Assembly (NCBI GenBank): GCA_019925795.1
Contig: CM034312.1
Span: forward strand, 19,743,914 to 19,807,913
Source of the DNA: Dendrobium chrysotoxum
Lineage: Eukaryota > Streptophyta > Magnoliopsida > Asparagales > Orchidaceae
Length of the DNA: 64,000 nucleotides
Direction: 5' to 3'
Below the pieces are notes generated by a model that was not told the origin of the DNA, ran no database searches, and saw only the letters and a program-made list of their open reading frames with translations. Position 1 is the stretch's first letter; the number at the start of each line of letters is the position of its first letter. Shown here one piece after another: positions 40,884-51,772 of the stretch. Both the position numbers and the translations under genes were made by a program.

Positions 40884-42291
40884 CTTCCAAACCGACCCCC
40901 CTACCTCCTCCCTCCTTTCCTCCTCCACCTCTCGGCCACCACCCCACCCCACGGCCCAACCCCACCGCCGGCCCTCCCCTTGATTCTTCCCTCTTGTGTG
41001 CAATTAACTCTTTCCTAAATTAGTTTTATATTTTAGGAAACCCAATTAATGATTGGATTCAAATCAATTTGAATTCAAAATCATTACCTAAATTATAATT
41101 CTTATTTTTGGAAAGTTTCCTATTTTGAATTCTCTTTGGATATAATTAAATAGGATTGCTTAAAATCTTTCCTATTTCTTAAAATCCAAATAGGAAACCT
41201 AATTTAAGTATTCCAAGCCCTCCCTACCCCACTATAGCCGCCGGCCCCCTCTTGCCTATACCGCCCCCCTCTCTCTCTCTCTCTCCCTATTTCTCTCTCC
41301 AATTACCCCCTCTCTTTAATTCCTAATTTCCTTTCTAGTTCCCTCCTAATTCCAACAAAATATGAGAATAATTTTAGATTTTGAAACCCTTAATCATCAC
41401 CAAACCCTAACCCTAAGTCCCCAACCCCTCCTCTCTTGGTCGGCCACCTTCCCCTCCACTTTCACTTGATTTTCTAAAGGAAAACCCTCTCCTCTCGCAA
41501 AGATACTTCAAGGGCAGCAAAAGCAATCAATTTTCAATCTCCCACCGTCACAATCAACATGAATGGAAGTCCCCGAATGGGACTACGGTTTGGTACTTAA
41601 TGACGACGACAACATTGACATCTTCCGTTCCCCATTCTTCGACGTCGGATTCGACTTCGACAATACTATCAAAGAATACTTCGACCGGATCCATATCACT
41701 TTGGTGGATACGATTGACGATCAACAGACGAAAGGACGGTGGACCCTCCTCGGCCGAACCACGACTTCTTTCCCTCCGGATACTCCCACACTCAAAGGTT
41801 ACTTCACCCAACTCCTACGATTCCTCACCCATGCCATCGGCCTTCAAGTGACTACTTTTCGACGACGATTTCTTCCCGGTTAAGGTGAACTTTCTTCCCT
41901 CGTCAAGTTATTTCTTCTTCCTTCTAACCTTGTAGGTGGTGATGAATTCGTAAAAGATCCACGCCGCTTGATTTGCTAAAGAGCTTAGTAAACGTAGGGT
42001 TATTTTGAGAGTTCCTTATATGTTTATTTGTCTTAATGTTAATTAAGGGATTATGAATGAACAACTACTATGTTAGCTTTGATTTGATTTTCTAATCTAT
42101 TTGTTTGTTCAAGCACTTTAATGTGGTTTGGCCTAAACGCAATCACCCCTCCTTTGTTTTATTTTATCGTTCTAGATTGCTAGTAGTTTAATCAAGTAAT
42201 TGCTCTTATAATAAATCGTGCAAATCCTAATGTTTCTACTCAAAGCATATTAGTCCTGCATCAGAGAGTGAGTGGGGTAAGCTTCACTATT
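40884..42291. other. 1.4-kb gene-like segment between the direct repeats
   Basis: Compositionally unlike its surroundings: C- and CT-rich at 40884-41530 (CCTCCTCCCTCC, CTCTCTCTCTCTC), like a plant 5' leader, then an ORF at 41563-41883 and ordinary sequence after. The repeats do not have TG/CA ends, no primer-binding site follows copy 1, and there is no clear purine tract before copy 2, so a standard LTR element is unlikely. Confidence 0.6.
41563..41883 (+). CDS. Hypothetical protein, possible captured gene fragment
   Basis: 106 residues starting MEVPEWDYGLVLNDDDNIDI, acidic at the N terminus (FFDVGFDFDNTIKEYFDRIH) and basic at the end (TTFRRRFLPG). I recognise no domain. The codons are GC-richer than flanking DNA, and a CT-rich leader-like segment of about 600 bp precedes the start, as in a real gene's first exon. 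The segment is framed by a 565-bp direct repeat, so it may be a captured or relocated fragment. It could also be a chance ORF. An intron after the stop was considered (GTGAAC to TTGTAG, about 50 bp) but is too short for a plant intron. Confidence 0.35.
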   Translation: MEVPEWDYGLVLNDDDNIDIFRSPFFDVGFDFDNTIKEYFDRIHITLVDTIDDQQTKGRWTLLGRTTTSFPPDTPTLKGYFTQLLRFLTHAIGLQVTTFRRRFLPG

Positions 42292-42855
42292 GAATTTATG
42301 GTTGCTGCCTGAAATGCAAAGTTGTAAGAAAGCTGTCTCAAACGAAACCTAAATTATTTAAAAATCACATCGTTTACTTAAAATGTTATCATCACGATAT
42401 CATAATTTTATATCATAATAATTAGCATCATCACAAATCAAATACAAATAATAATTACTCAATACAATTAACAAGCTAATCAAGTTTAATTAATAGATGA
42501 TTCAAGTTAATTAAATATAAAAAATTTAAAGCTAAGTTTGTTTAAATAATATTAAGATTATAACTAAGAGGCCGGATTAACTGAATTATAATGAAAATAA
42601 ATGGATAAATGTTAATAAAAAATTAATAACTAATTTTATAAGTGTTATACAACATTTAAATATTGAAATTTCTTTAAATTATGTTCAATATCATTAAGTT
42701 GTTAATTATCTAAATATTCATTTATATTGTTTTATGAAATCTATTTTATAATTTTGAAAAGATGAATATTTAATTAGATTACTTAAGTATTTTGAATAAT
42801 TAGTTAACTAATTGTAATTAAATTAATGTGAATATCGTGCTTTATTATAAATGAC
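42292..42855. repeat. Direct repeat copy 2 (564 bp)
   Basis: Second copy of 40318-40883. It lacks the left half of the MITE and differs by a small indel near 42575 and about ten substitutions. Confidence 0.95.
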
Positions 42856-43311
42856 TTTTATTTTAGGATAAGTATATAATATCAAACATGATTAAGTTAT
42901 AAATAATTAGATTAGAAGTTATTTTATTATTTAAGTCATTTTTTTATGAATATATTCTATCATTTTTTATAGTATTAATTTGTGTTGTGAAGGATTCCAT
43001 TGTGAAAGTTGAAAGAGCCTTTCAATATTAGAGTTATTTTCATGAGATTATTTATGATCTAATTGATCATTCTATTTTTAGGGCAGGAGGTCAAAAACTA
43101 AGAAGTAAGTCTAAATCTTGGTGCTAACGTCATGAGTCAGAGTTAATGTCAACAGCATGCTTCGACCTATTTAGTTATATAATGCATAGGCAAGCTGAGT
43201 ATTCGTAAGTGATGAAGTTGGCAGTTATTTTGAGCAACTGAAAATAATGTCATACTATGAAGAAATTATTTATCAATAGACTAGAGTAAATTTATGACAG
43301 TCTTTTGTTTC
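42856..43311. other. AT-rich stretch, nothing recognised
   Basis: No coding signal. Confidence 0.4.
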
Positions 43312-43814
43312 AGGCGAAGTGGTATGTGCGTTAAATATGTTCCTCGAAGAGCAGAGTTCGAATCCTTAGCCATGGGCAAGCGAGGGTCTGCATGTACGAC
43401 GAACTACCTGGGTCGCGTAGCGGGTTCTGCGTGCAAGATGGCGGGTTCCATGTGAGCGGCGGGCCATGGGCGGGCAGGGCCGCATAGTGGGTTCCACATG
43501 TAGCGTGCGGGTTGCGGGCCGGCAGGGCGAGCGGGTTCCACAGGGCGGGTAGACCGGTTGGTAGTAGGGCCCGTGGGCAGCAGAGCAGCAGCTGAATTCT
43601 TTTGTTGGAAATTTTTATTTTCCGGTTAACATTTTCCACCGGAAATCAGTAGAAAAAATTTTCTTGCAGAAAAAAAACCATCGAATTTAGTTTCTTACAT
43701 GCATTTTACAGGTAAAATTTTTTCCGTCAGAAATCCGCCGAAAACTCACAAATCCTCCAAAAAATTAATCAATTCTGTTGGAAAATTCCACGATAATGGA
43801 TGATTTTCCTAGTG
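43312..43814 (-). mobile_element. CACTA-like terminus joined to SINE-like and GC-rich sequence
   Basis: The minus strand from 43814 begins CACTAGGAAAATCATCC, with inner GGAATTTTCC, GGATTTGTGAG and TTCTGACGGAAAA motifs, typical of CACTA subterminal repeats. Towards the left lies a GC-rich stretch (43380-43580) with repeated GCGGGTTCC units, and at 43312-43375 a polymerase III-like pair GCGAAGTGGTATGTG / GAGTTCGAATCC. The other CACTA end was not found, so this is a fragment or composite. Confidence 0.5.
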
Positions 43815-44020
43815 GGGTCATCAACAGTACCAATATCATTGTCACATTTTTGTAGATGTTCTTCATAATCAATAGAAATAATTTTTTTTTTATTTTGCTG
43901 GACCTTCTTAATATCAAATCGACACATATTAGATTCTAACATATAAATTTCACTTCTATCATAATTGAAGATCCTGTGGCTATTCTTTAATTAATTAAAA
44001 ATTTTCAGCGCCGTTTAGAT
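43815..44020. other. Flank of copia element
   Basis: AT-rich, no signal. Confidence 0.4.
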
Positions 44021-44025
44021 GAATA

Positions 44026-44213
44026 TGTGGAAACTCAACAGCTCAAGACTGATAACAAGAATCTCATTGATACAGTAATACTGCTTCATCCATCTACAGG
44101 AGAGATAATACATAGCTATATATAGAGTATACATTAGGTAGAGATACACGTGTAGCATTGTAATAGGTTCTCAAGAATGCAATGGTTTTATTGAGGCCGT
44201 TATGGTTCTGATA
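44026..44213 (-). repeat. Copia 3' LTR, 188 bp
   Basis: Plus-strand ends TGTGGAAACTC and GGTTCTGATA, so on the coding strand it runs TATCAGAACC to GTTTCCACA, a TA start instead of TG. On the coding strand the GC-rich purine tract GCTTGCGGGGGAA precedes it. Confidence 0.95.
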
Positions 44214-46182
44214 TTCCCCCGCAAGCTGACGGATTGGGTATGATTGTGAGTTGAGATCGTAGCAGCTTGAACCTTGAAGTAGCTAGTGGTTTGGTTAAAA
44301 TGTCAGCGATTTGATCCAGTGTATTGATTGGAAGTAGACGAATGTGGTTGTTGTGAATGTGATCCCGAATGAATCGATGATCTATCTCAATGTGTTTCGT
44401 TCTGGTGTGGAACACCGGATTGTTTGCCAGGGCTATTGCGGAGGTATTGTCACAGTATAGGTCTATGGGTTCTTGGTGAGAGATGTTGAAGTCTGTGAGC
44501 AGCCGTTTGAGCCAGATAGTATCCGCGGTTGCTGCCGCAAGAGCTCTATACTCTGATTCGGTTGATGATCGAGCTACCGTCGTATGTTTCTTGACTGCCC
44601 AGGAGATCAGTGTATTTCCAAGGAATGTGCAGTAGCTAGACGTTGATTTGCGGGTGATTGGGTCACCTGCCCAATCAGCGTCGGAGAAGGTGCGAAGGTG
44701 TAGAGTTGATTTGGTGATGGGTAGGCCAAAATGAAGCGTGCCTTTTATGTAGCGAAGAAGCCCTTTTAGGAGAAATGTGTGGATTAGTGCAGGGTCATGC
44801 ATGTGTTGCGAGAGTATGTTGACTGCGTACGCGATGTCTGGACGAGTTATGGTAAGGTATTGGAGAGCGTCGGTGAGCCTTCTGTAGGTGGTAGAGTCCG
44901 CCAGGTTGGTGTCTTGCGGCAGTTTGTCGGGCTGTTTCATGCAAGATGGGTTAGCCAGTGAGTTGCAGTTAAGAAGATTGGCTTGCTGTAAGATATAGGA
45001 GGCATATGATCGTTGGGATAGGAAATACTTATCTGATAGGGACTGTATGGTAATGCCAAGAAATTGATTTGGTGTACCGAGATGTTTCATAGTAAATTGA
45101 TTGTTGAGTTTGGTAAGAAGATCGGATATAGCCTGGTCATCATTGCCGGTGATTAGTATGTCATCCACGTAGACTAGGAGAAAGAGTTGAGTGTTGTTCC
45201 GATTGAATGTGAGTAGGGATGGATCTGCTTTGCTGTGCTGAAACCCGAGACTGAGAAGATGCGTGGTAAACGTTGTATACCATTGGCGAGGTGCCTGTTT
45301 CAAGCCGTAGATAGCTTTCCGGAGAAGGCAGACATGATCTGGGTTGGCCGAATCCTCAAAACCTTTGGGTTGGCGCATGTACACAGTTTTGTCAAGATTG
45401 CCGTGTAGGAACGCATTGGTAACATCTAGTTGCTGAATTTTCCAGTCATGATGCAGTGCTATGGTGAACAGTATGCGGATAGTCGGAAGTTTTGCCACCG
45501 GACTGAAGGTTTCTCCGTAATCGAGGCCATACTCCTGTCGGTTTCCCTGAGCTACTAGACGTGCCTTGAACCTGGCAATGGAGCCGTTAGAGTGAAACTT
45601 CTTGCGGAACGTCCACTTACAGCCCAGCACCGAGGCGTTTGGTGGAGGTGGAACTAGGCACCATGTGCCCTGCTTCTGTAAGGCAAAGAACTCAGCTGCC
45701 ATTGCTTGTCTCCATTCAAAGTGCTTACTTGCATCAGTGTAGCTGGTTGGATCAGGACCGTGACTGGAGGTGGTGTCTTGATGAAGTAGATTGAGCCGAC
45801 GTGTAGGTTTGAGTGAGCCCGTTTGCTTCCGGGTGACCATGGGATGACGATTAGGATGATGTGTGGGCTGAGATGAAGAATCAGAGGATGGAATTATTGA
45901 GGTGTCCTTATGTATTGAGGTAGTCGTAATAGGAGGTTGAGGAGACGTGATGTTGGGTAGCTGTGCAGGAGCGGTAGGAGGCGGAGTTGGGGTGCTAGAG
46001 GTCGAAATGGTGGAAATTGGTAGAAGTAAGGATGCAGGTATGTCAGAGTAAGAGGATGGTGGAGGTACCGTCTGAGAGAATGGAAAAGATGTTTCAATGA
46101 AGTTTACATGCCGAGAGATTATTACACGATTGGTGTCCTTGTCTAGGCATTTGTAGCCTTTTTGGCTGTCAGAGTACCCCAA
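44200..46182 (-). pseudogene. Copia pol, second part: linker, reverse transcriptase, RNase H
   Basis: 660 uninterrupted residues. After a proline/serine/threonine-rich linker (35-140) comes the reverse transcriptase at about 165-410: GCKWTFRKKF, LDVTNAFLHG with catalytic D253, AIYGLKQAPRQW, and the YVDD motif at 338-341. RNase H follows with SDADWAGD, ARSSTESEYRALA and YCDNTSAI, and ends with the usual THIEIDHRFIRDH-like and ADILTKPL segments. The stop codon falls inside the 3' LTR (44200-44213), as in some compact copia elements. The domain is itself intact. It is cut off from the upstream part of the polyprotein by a TGA at 46246-46248. In the cell it would copy element RNA into DNA in the particle. 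Confidence 0.93.
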
Positions 46183-46245
46183 GAATATACAAGATTTAGA
46201 GTTTGGTTGAAGTTTGGTGCGAGAATGAGGTGGAAGGAGAGGAAA

Positions 46246-46653
46246 TCATTCACAACCGAACGTTCTAAGATGCAGGTAGTCCGGTGTTATGTTGAACACG
46301 AGCTGAAGAGGGGATAAATCGTATGTTGTGGGTGTTGGTAACCTGTTAATGAGGTGAACAGCCGTGGAGATCGCATCTGGCCAATATGAGTGTGGCATGG
46401 AGGCAGTTTGTAGGAGAGTTCGAGCCGTGTCCATAATGTGTCTATGCTTGCGTTCGGCGATCCCATTTTGTTCGGGAGTATAGGGACAAGACATTTGGTG
46501 CTGAATGCCTTTAGTCTGTAAGAAGGATTTGAAACGATGATTGACGTACTCACCGCCTCCGTCAGTGCGTATAGCTTTGATATGGTGGTTAGTCTGTTTT
46601 TCAATGAAGGTAGTAAAATTGATAAAGATTTGTGTAACGTCAGATTTTAACAT
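46246..46653 (-). pseudogene. Copia integrase core segment
   Basis: 135 residues: TFIEKQTNHHIKAIRTDGGGEY, then PYTPEQNGIAERKHRHIMD and HSYWPDAISTAVHLINRLPT, the catalytic core with two of the D,D-35-E residues (D in RTDGGGEY, E in NGIAERKH). It ends at a TGA at 46246-46248 within a conserved FGCE-stop-FPLLPPH context, where the frame otherwise continues into the downstream pol part. The upstream part lies in another frame, so a frameshift near 46647-46653 separates it from gag-protease. Confidence 0.9.
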
Positions 46654-48260
46654 AAGTGGAAACAGTCATCCACAAAAATAAGGTAATATCTAAAGCCCTG
46701 ATGCGATGGGACCGGAGAGGGTCCCCATACGTCGGAATGAACAAGAGCAAGAGGAGTACATTGACGATTTACAGACTTATCAAATGGTAGTTTGTGACTT
46801 TTGCAAGTCTTACAAGAAACACAAGTATTGTACTTATACGGTATATGCAGTAGCAGGTGTTTATGTGCTATAGTTTGTAAAATGCGTTGATGAGGGTGGC
46901 CGAGTCTGTTATGCCAGTTGATCGACGGTGTTGAGGTGGCGGACAGAGCTTGACGTGTTGCGGGCGTGGTGTTGACAGAAAGCGGGTATAGACCATTCCT
47001 ACAGGGGCCTTTGAGTAGAATTTTGTGAGTCTGCAAATCCTTAAGAGTAAAGCCATTAGGATCGAATGTAATTGAAATTTGATTATTAGTGACAAGATTA
47101 GAAATGGATATTAAATTGTAGGAGATGGCAGGTATATGAAGTAATTGAGATAGCCGTAACATACGATCTGGGGTGGGAAGAAGCCCCGTGCCCGAGTGAG
47201 CAATCGGTTGCGACCGTCCGTCCCCAACCGTGATATGTTCTGAGCCGTTGTATGCCGACGCTTGTGCAAGATTCTCAGTGTCGTTCGTCATGTGAGATGA
47301 GGCCCCGGAGTCGAGATACCAGTCAGTGTGTGGCGAGTCTGTGGTTGAAAGAAGAGCAGTGTTGTTAGTAGATGGAGTCGGCGGTGGAGCGTAGTTTGCG
47401 TTAAGGCAGTGCCAACAGACATCCGCAGTATGTCCCTTTTTTGTGCAGATTTGGCATGTTGTAGACGATTTTGCTCCAGGTCTGTTGCTTGATTGCGACG
47501 GTAAAGATTGTCTTCCCCGACCTCGATGCCCGCGGCCGCGATTGGTGAAGAGTGTCGTGTGCTGGTCCGCAGATATGTTCAGGCGTTTCAAATCTGCTTG
47601 CAGGTGTATTTCTTCGCTGATAAGAAGCGCGTAGAGATTGTCAAACGTGATCGAGGATTGCATCGTCCGGATGGTTGTCTTGAATGATTGATAGGTAGGG
47701 GGAAGCCCATTCAAGATGTATAAGATAATGTCTTCTGTGTCAATTTTTGAGCCGGCAGATGCGATATTATCTACTAGTTTCTTGATTTCTGTCAGATAGG
47801 TTTGCATCGAGAGATTGTTCATTGAGATATTATGGAGCTCATTTTTGAGCTGTATCACCTTAGATCTGTTTGAGGATTGAAAGCGCGTTTGAAGGGCATG
47901 CCAGATATCTGAAGTAGATTCAAGATGCATAACATAGGGCAGCACCGGAGCTGAGATTGTTGAGCATATCGCGGCTGCGAGGTTCTGGTCGGTGACATGC
48001 CAGTTTGGATCGGTTTCTTGGGTGCTTTGAGGTAACTCGAGTGACGAAGAGGGGTCAAGAAATGTGGCAAAGCCATTTGCCTTGAAGAGTTTCAGAATCT
48101 GGTTTCTCCAGATCGGATAATTTTCCGATGAGAGTTGGTTAGGGACCAACGTTTTGAGATTGGACACGGTAAATTTGAGAGAGGAGGAGATGGGAGGTTT
48201 GTCGGAGAGAACAGCGGGGACGTCAGCTGTTTGCGATGAGGCGGAAGCCGACGACGCCAT
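46647..48260 (-). pseudogene. Copia gag, protease and integrase N-terminus
   Basis: 537 residues starting MASSASASSQTADVPAVLSD. The gag domain lies at about 30-225 (SSENYPIWRNQILKLFKANG, SMQTYLTEIKKLVDNIAS). The nucleocapsid zinc knuckle is C269-x2-C272-x4-H277-x4-C282. Aspartic protease motif DSGA at 317-320. The GAG-pre-integrase zinc finger region follows (WHNRLGHPHQRIL, CVSCKTCKSHKLPF). The frame ends after YYLIFVDDCFHLC, where related elements continue into the integrase core, so a frameshift is present near 46650. The start lies about 20 nt inside the primer-binding site, which supports it as the natural gag start. Confidence 0.93.
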
Positions 48261-48279
48261 GAATGTGTTTCTCAGGATC

Positions 48280-48297
48280 TGACCGCTTCTGATACCA
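48280..48297 (-). other. Primer-binding site (initiator Met tRNA)
   Basis: The minus strand reads TGGTATCAGAAGCGGTCA directly inside the 5' LTR. TGGTATCAGA complements the 3' end of plant initiator methionine tRNA, the standard copia primer. Confidence 0.9.
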
Positions 48298-48485
48298 TGT
48301 GGAAACTCAACAGCTCAAGACTGATAACAAGAATCTCATTGATACAGTAATACTGCTTCATCCATCTACATGAGAGATAATACATAGCTATATATAGAGT
48401 ATACATTAGGTAGAGATACACGTGTAGCATTGTAATAGGTTCTCAAGAATGCAGTGGTTTTGTTGAGGCCGTTATGGTTCTGATA
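48298..48485 (-). repeat. Copia 5' LTR, 188 bp
   Basis: Same ends as the left copy. Visible differences are TGAGAG against GGAGAG and two A/G changes near the inner end. Confidence 0.95.
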
Positions 48486-48490
48486 GAATA

Positions 48491-48943
48491 ATCATATCTT
48501 TTTGCAAATGAGACTCGTTTTAAATAAGTAGCCACATCTTTTCACAAATGAGAGATATTAACTGACCAAAATAATAAAATAGTTAACTTTTTAAATATAA
48601 ATTATTTTCTTATGATAAATTTATATTACTTTTAATGTGTGCAAAGAACAATTTTCATTAACGTTAGCTTCTTTTGGTTAGTACATTAATAATATAATTC
48701 ATTATGTTCTGTAATCAGAAGAAATGGTACTTCGAAGTTTCTACCACAACTTTTTAAATTCTCATTAATAAACAAATAGAAACTTTGCATGAAATAGTCA
48801 TATAATAAATATTTGATGAACCACATCACCAAATCCTTCTTTCTTTTCTTCGAAGGGATCTCTGTTTGCCAAATGGTGGACGCAATGATCAAAGTCTTTG
48901 TGCTGAGTCTTTGAACTTCTTACTTCTTTTCTTTCCAAAAGAT
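48491..48943. other. AT-rich stretch, nothing recognised
   Basis: No coding signal. Confidence 0.4.
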
Positions 48944-48951
48944 CAAAATTT

Positions 48952-49149
48952 GAAAAAATTATTCTGTGTGGAGTTCGGACGGGAAGAATCGTTCAGACTG
49001 TAGGTGTACACACTATGTATATATAGTGTGTATAAAAATTTTTTACATATTATATACAAATTTATATACAGTGTGTACACTCACATGTCCAAACGGTTCT
49101 TTCTGTTCGGACTCCGTACAGAATAATTTCTCGTACAGAATAATTTCTC
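48952..49149. mobile_element. Mutator-like MITE, 198 bp
   Basis: The left arm GAAAAAATTATTCTGTGTGG continues AGTTCGGACGG; the right arm in reverse complement starts GAGAAATTATTCTGTACG. CAAAATTT stands at 48944-48951 and 49150-49157 (8 of a probable 9-bp duplication). The interior carries an inverted pair TGTACACACTATGTATATA / TATATACAGTGTGTACA. The last 17 bp (GTACAGAATAATTTCTC) are present twice in tandem. Confidence 0.85.
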
Positions 49150-49157
49150 CAAAATTT

Positions 49158-49908
49158 ATAATCTATATTGATAAGTTCATTACAATTACTGTTTTTATCT
49201 TTTTCTTTTCTGCTTTAGGGGTTATGATATTGTACTAACCATTCAATTCATTTTGAATGATGATATCGGATTAATTTATCAAATTATTTGAAACTTTTTT
49301 TTTTAATTTTCGCACAGTAAGTAAATAAAATAGTGTTGAATTAGATTATGTGTACTCCAAATTGTTCATACTGAGCTCGAGTCAAACAAACTGGTTAAAG
49401 GAGGTCGATTTCATAGGTCAATCAAATCGGATTAGACTAATCAGTGGCTATATGTGAACTCATCTTATATCTGTAAAGCTCTATATGCACATCTAATATG
49501 ATTGAAGGGATAAAATTAGCATATCTTCTTTTAGAGACAATTTTTTTAGGCTATATTATGTCATTCATGTATATACTTGATAGAATTTTTTATATATAGC
49601 ATTTGCCTGTACTCTCACCTATAAATAAAGATTCAATGGGCAAGCCAAAGGACACAACTTAAATGTCAGGCCTGTCTACTTTTGACGAATAAATCTCTCT
49701 CTCTCTCTCTCTTTTTTTTTTTTTTGGGAAAATTAGGGCGAAAGCCCGTATATTTCAATGAAAATAAGCTTGGGGGTATAGGTTTTTGGTTGGACCTTAT
49801 TTGTTTATGAGGCCCGACCTTTTTGTATACCTCTCTCTCTCTTTCTCTCAATCTTGCGAGTAAGATCCGAATCTCACCCTGGGACAATTTTAGATTTAAT
49901 AAATTAAA
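49158..49908. other. AT-rich stretch with CT microsatellites
   Basis: (CT)n runs at 49693-49711 and 49831-49849, the first adjoining a T run. No gene. Confidence 0.45.
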
Positions 49909-49913
49909 TTCTT

Positions 49914-51464
49914 TGATATGTCACAAAAAATCATCTTGATCGGGCACTAATCTAGATGCATATATGAATTGGAAACATCTAAAATTAAATTTGGGACTAT
50001 CCAAACTCTGATTTTAGCAAACTTATAGTCATATTGAACGTCTCAAAGAGACAAATCTAACAACACAAAAAACAATCCAATTTGAGCCTGAATTAATCCA
50101 AATCAAATGACTGAAGCATATTTGAAAGCTTTAAAACATTAATTGGATAACCAAATGATCTTCAAATATGGCATGCTTATAGTCGAATCGAGCGGCTCGA
50201 TGAGATGAATCCAACGAGCCCAAGATCACTTAATTCTGACATCATGAATGTACTTAAATACTAGATGAATACTCTATGATCAAGGGAATCAATATGGGTC
50301 ATCCGATGGAGCACTTCGAATTTGCTCTGGATCTTCTTCATATTTACGAAGCATGTCACTCTCAAATTTTATAAATAGACACACACTCTCTACATCAAGG
50401 GGACTTTTGGAGGCTTGGACCCTAGATTAGAGACTCAAGAGAGCTCTGAAGCTCAAAAAATCCCAGAGCTCCACCAAGGCACCACCATTGACGAATACTC
50501 ATCGCCTTGCCACCATTGATGTACCTTCTCCCGACCATCGCCGGGTCTCCACCCATCCTCCATTGCCCATCGACTATGGTTCCTCCGACCTCTATCACCC
50601 AACAACGATCCCATCGACCTCAATCGCCTTACTATGGTCCCTCTGACCTTCATCTCTCGCCGACTACGATCCCTCCGACCTCCGTCACCCGTCGACTACG
50701 TTCCCTCCGACCTCCATTGCCTGCTGACTGCGGTCCCTCCGACCTATGTCACTTGACAACGGTCCCTTTGTCATCAATTGTCCGACTACGGTCCCTTCGA
50801 CCTCCGTCACCCGACTACTGTCCTTCTGACCTCTATCACCGGCAACGATCACCTCGACCTCAGTCATCTAACCACGATCCCTCCGTCGCGTGACTACTAT
50901 CCTCCGACCATCATCGCCCACCGACTAGTGTCCCTTCGACCTTCGTCTCTCGCCAACTACAGTTCCTCCGACCACTATTATCTGATAATAGTCCCATCGA
51001 CCTCAATCGCCTATCAACTACTGTTCTTTCGATCTCTGTCACTTGACTTTGTTTCCTCCGACCACCGTCGCCCTCCAACTAAGAACCATCTACCGTCTGT
51101 TGCCTGAATACGATTCTACCAAACAATCGATATCCAACGTTTTCTTGAGAATAATTCTTATGCCATTGGATTCTTCCAACTCCAATCATGTAATATGCTT
51201 TACATGATGTATCTTTATACATTGTGTTAACGTCTTCCCCTAATGAAGGGAATTTTTTGAAACCAATAACAAACAATAGTGAAATCATTTTAACTAGGCA
51301 AGGCCCTGTGATTTTTTCTCATTTAGGATTTTCATGTAAAAATTCGAGTGTCTCTTATAGTTGGCTCCCCTCTTTCTTATCTATGTGTGTGCTGGATCTT
51401 TGTGCAAAGCTAGGACGCTAAACTCTACATCTCTCTGCCGCCGCAATTGTTCTGGCACGCAACA
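49914..51464 (+). mobile_element. Solo LTR of the gypsy family, opposite orientation
   Basis: Starts TGATATGTCAC and ends GGCACGCAACA, the reverse complement of the TGTTGCG...TATCA LTRs elsewhere. Conserved blocks include CATCTTGATCGGGCACTAAT, TTATAGTCGAATCGAGCGGC and CCAACGAGCCCAAGATC. The interior (50560-51080) is an array of CCGACTACGGTCCCTCCGAC-type units. The flanks TTCTT and CTCTT match at four of five positions. No internal region remains. Confidence 0.88.
50560..51080. repeat. Minisatellite inside solo LTR
   Basis: Degenerate units of about 25-35 bp with CGACTACGGTCCCTCCGACC cores, the complement of the GGTCGGAGGACCGTAGTCG units in the other solo LTRs. The shadow ORFs here are repeat by-products. 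Confidence 0.85.
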
Positions 51465-51544
51465 CTCTTTTAAACTCCAATTTTTTATGATCAGTTGATT
51501 TCTTGAGTAATTGAAAACTTTCCTCTTTTTAGGACCGACCCAAT
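51465..51544. other. Short spacer
   Basis: Nothing recognised. Confidence 0.4.
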
Positions 51545-51772
51545 AGTCCGTTTGAAACGGTTGTTGTTTTTTTATAAAAGTAGTTATAAAGCTGGTATGA
51601 AGAAAATAATTTTTTTTAAAGCTGCTATAAAAAGCAGCATTCTAGCTAGCATAATAGTTTCATGAAAGTAGCAAAAAAAGTAATAGCCAAACAAAAATTA
51701 TGATTGTGATATGAAAGCAAAGCAATAAAAAAACAGCCTCAAATAAAGCCTAAATCATATATTTATAAATTT
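51545..51772. repeat. Foldback AT-rich MITE-like repeat
   Basis: Relative of 8300-8480: AAAAGTAGTTATAAAGCTG, GAAAATAATTTTTTTTAAAG, GAAAGTAGCAAAAAAAGTAA, ending CAGCCTCAAATAAAGCCTAAA. Confidence 0.55.

Larger units (their letters stand above)
44021..48490 (-). mobile_element. Nearly intact Ty1/copia element with short LTRs
   Basis: 188-bp LTRs at 44026-44213 and 48298-48485 differ at three or four positions. GAATA at 44021-44025 and 48486-48490 is a perfect 5-bp target duplication. The minus-strand coding region is gag, protease, integrase, reverse transcriptase, RNase H in copia order, with one frameshift and one stop. The initiator-methionine tRNA primer site and purine tract are present. 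Confidence 0.97.

Noticed and set aside
41400..41418. Interstitial telomere repeat
   Set aside because: Only about two AAACCCTA units are present, which is expected by chance in C-rich leader-like sequence.
40318..42855. LTR retrotransposon with 565-bp LTRs
   Set aside because: The repeat starts inside a MITE, lacks TG/CA ends, and shows no primer-binding site, purine tract or target duplication.
50453..51107. Proline- and serine-rich ORFs on both strands
   Set aside because: They are frames through the LTR minisatellite at 50560-51080. The sister LTRs do not conserve them as proteins.
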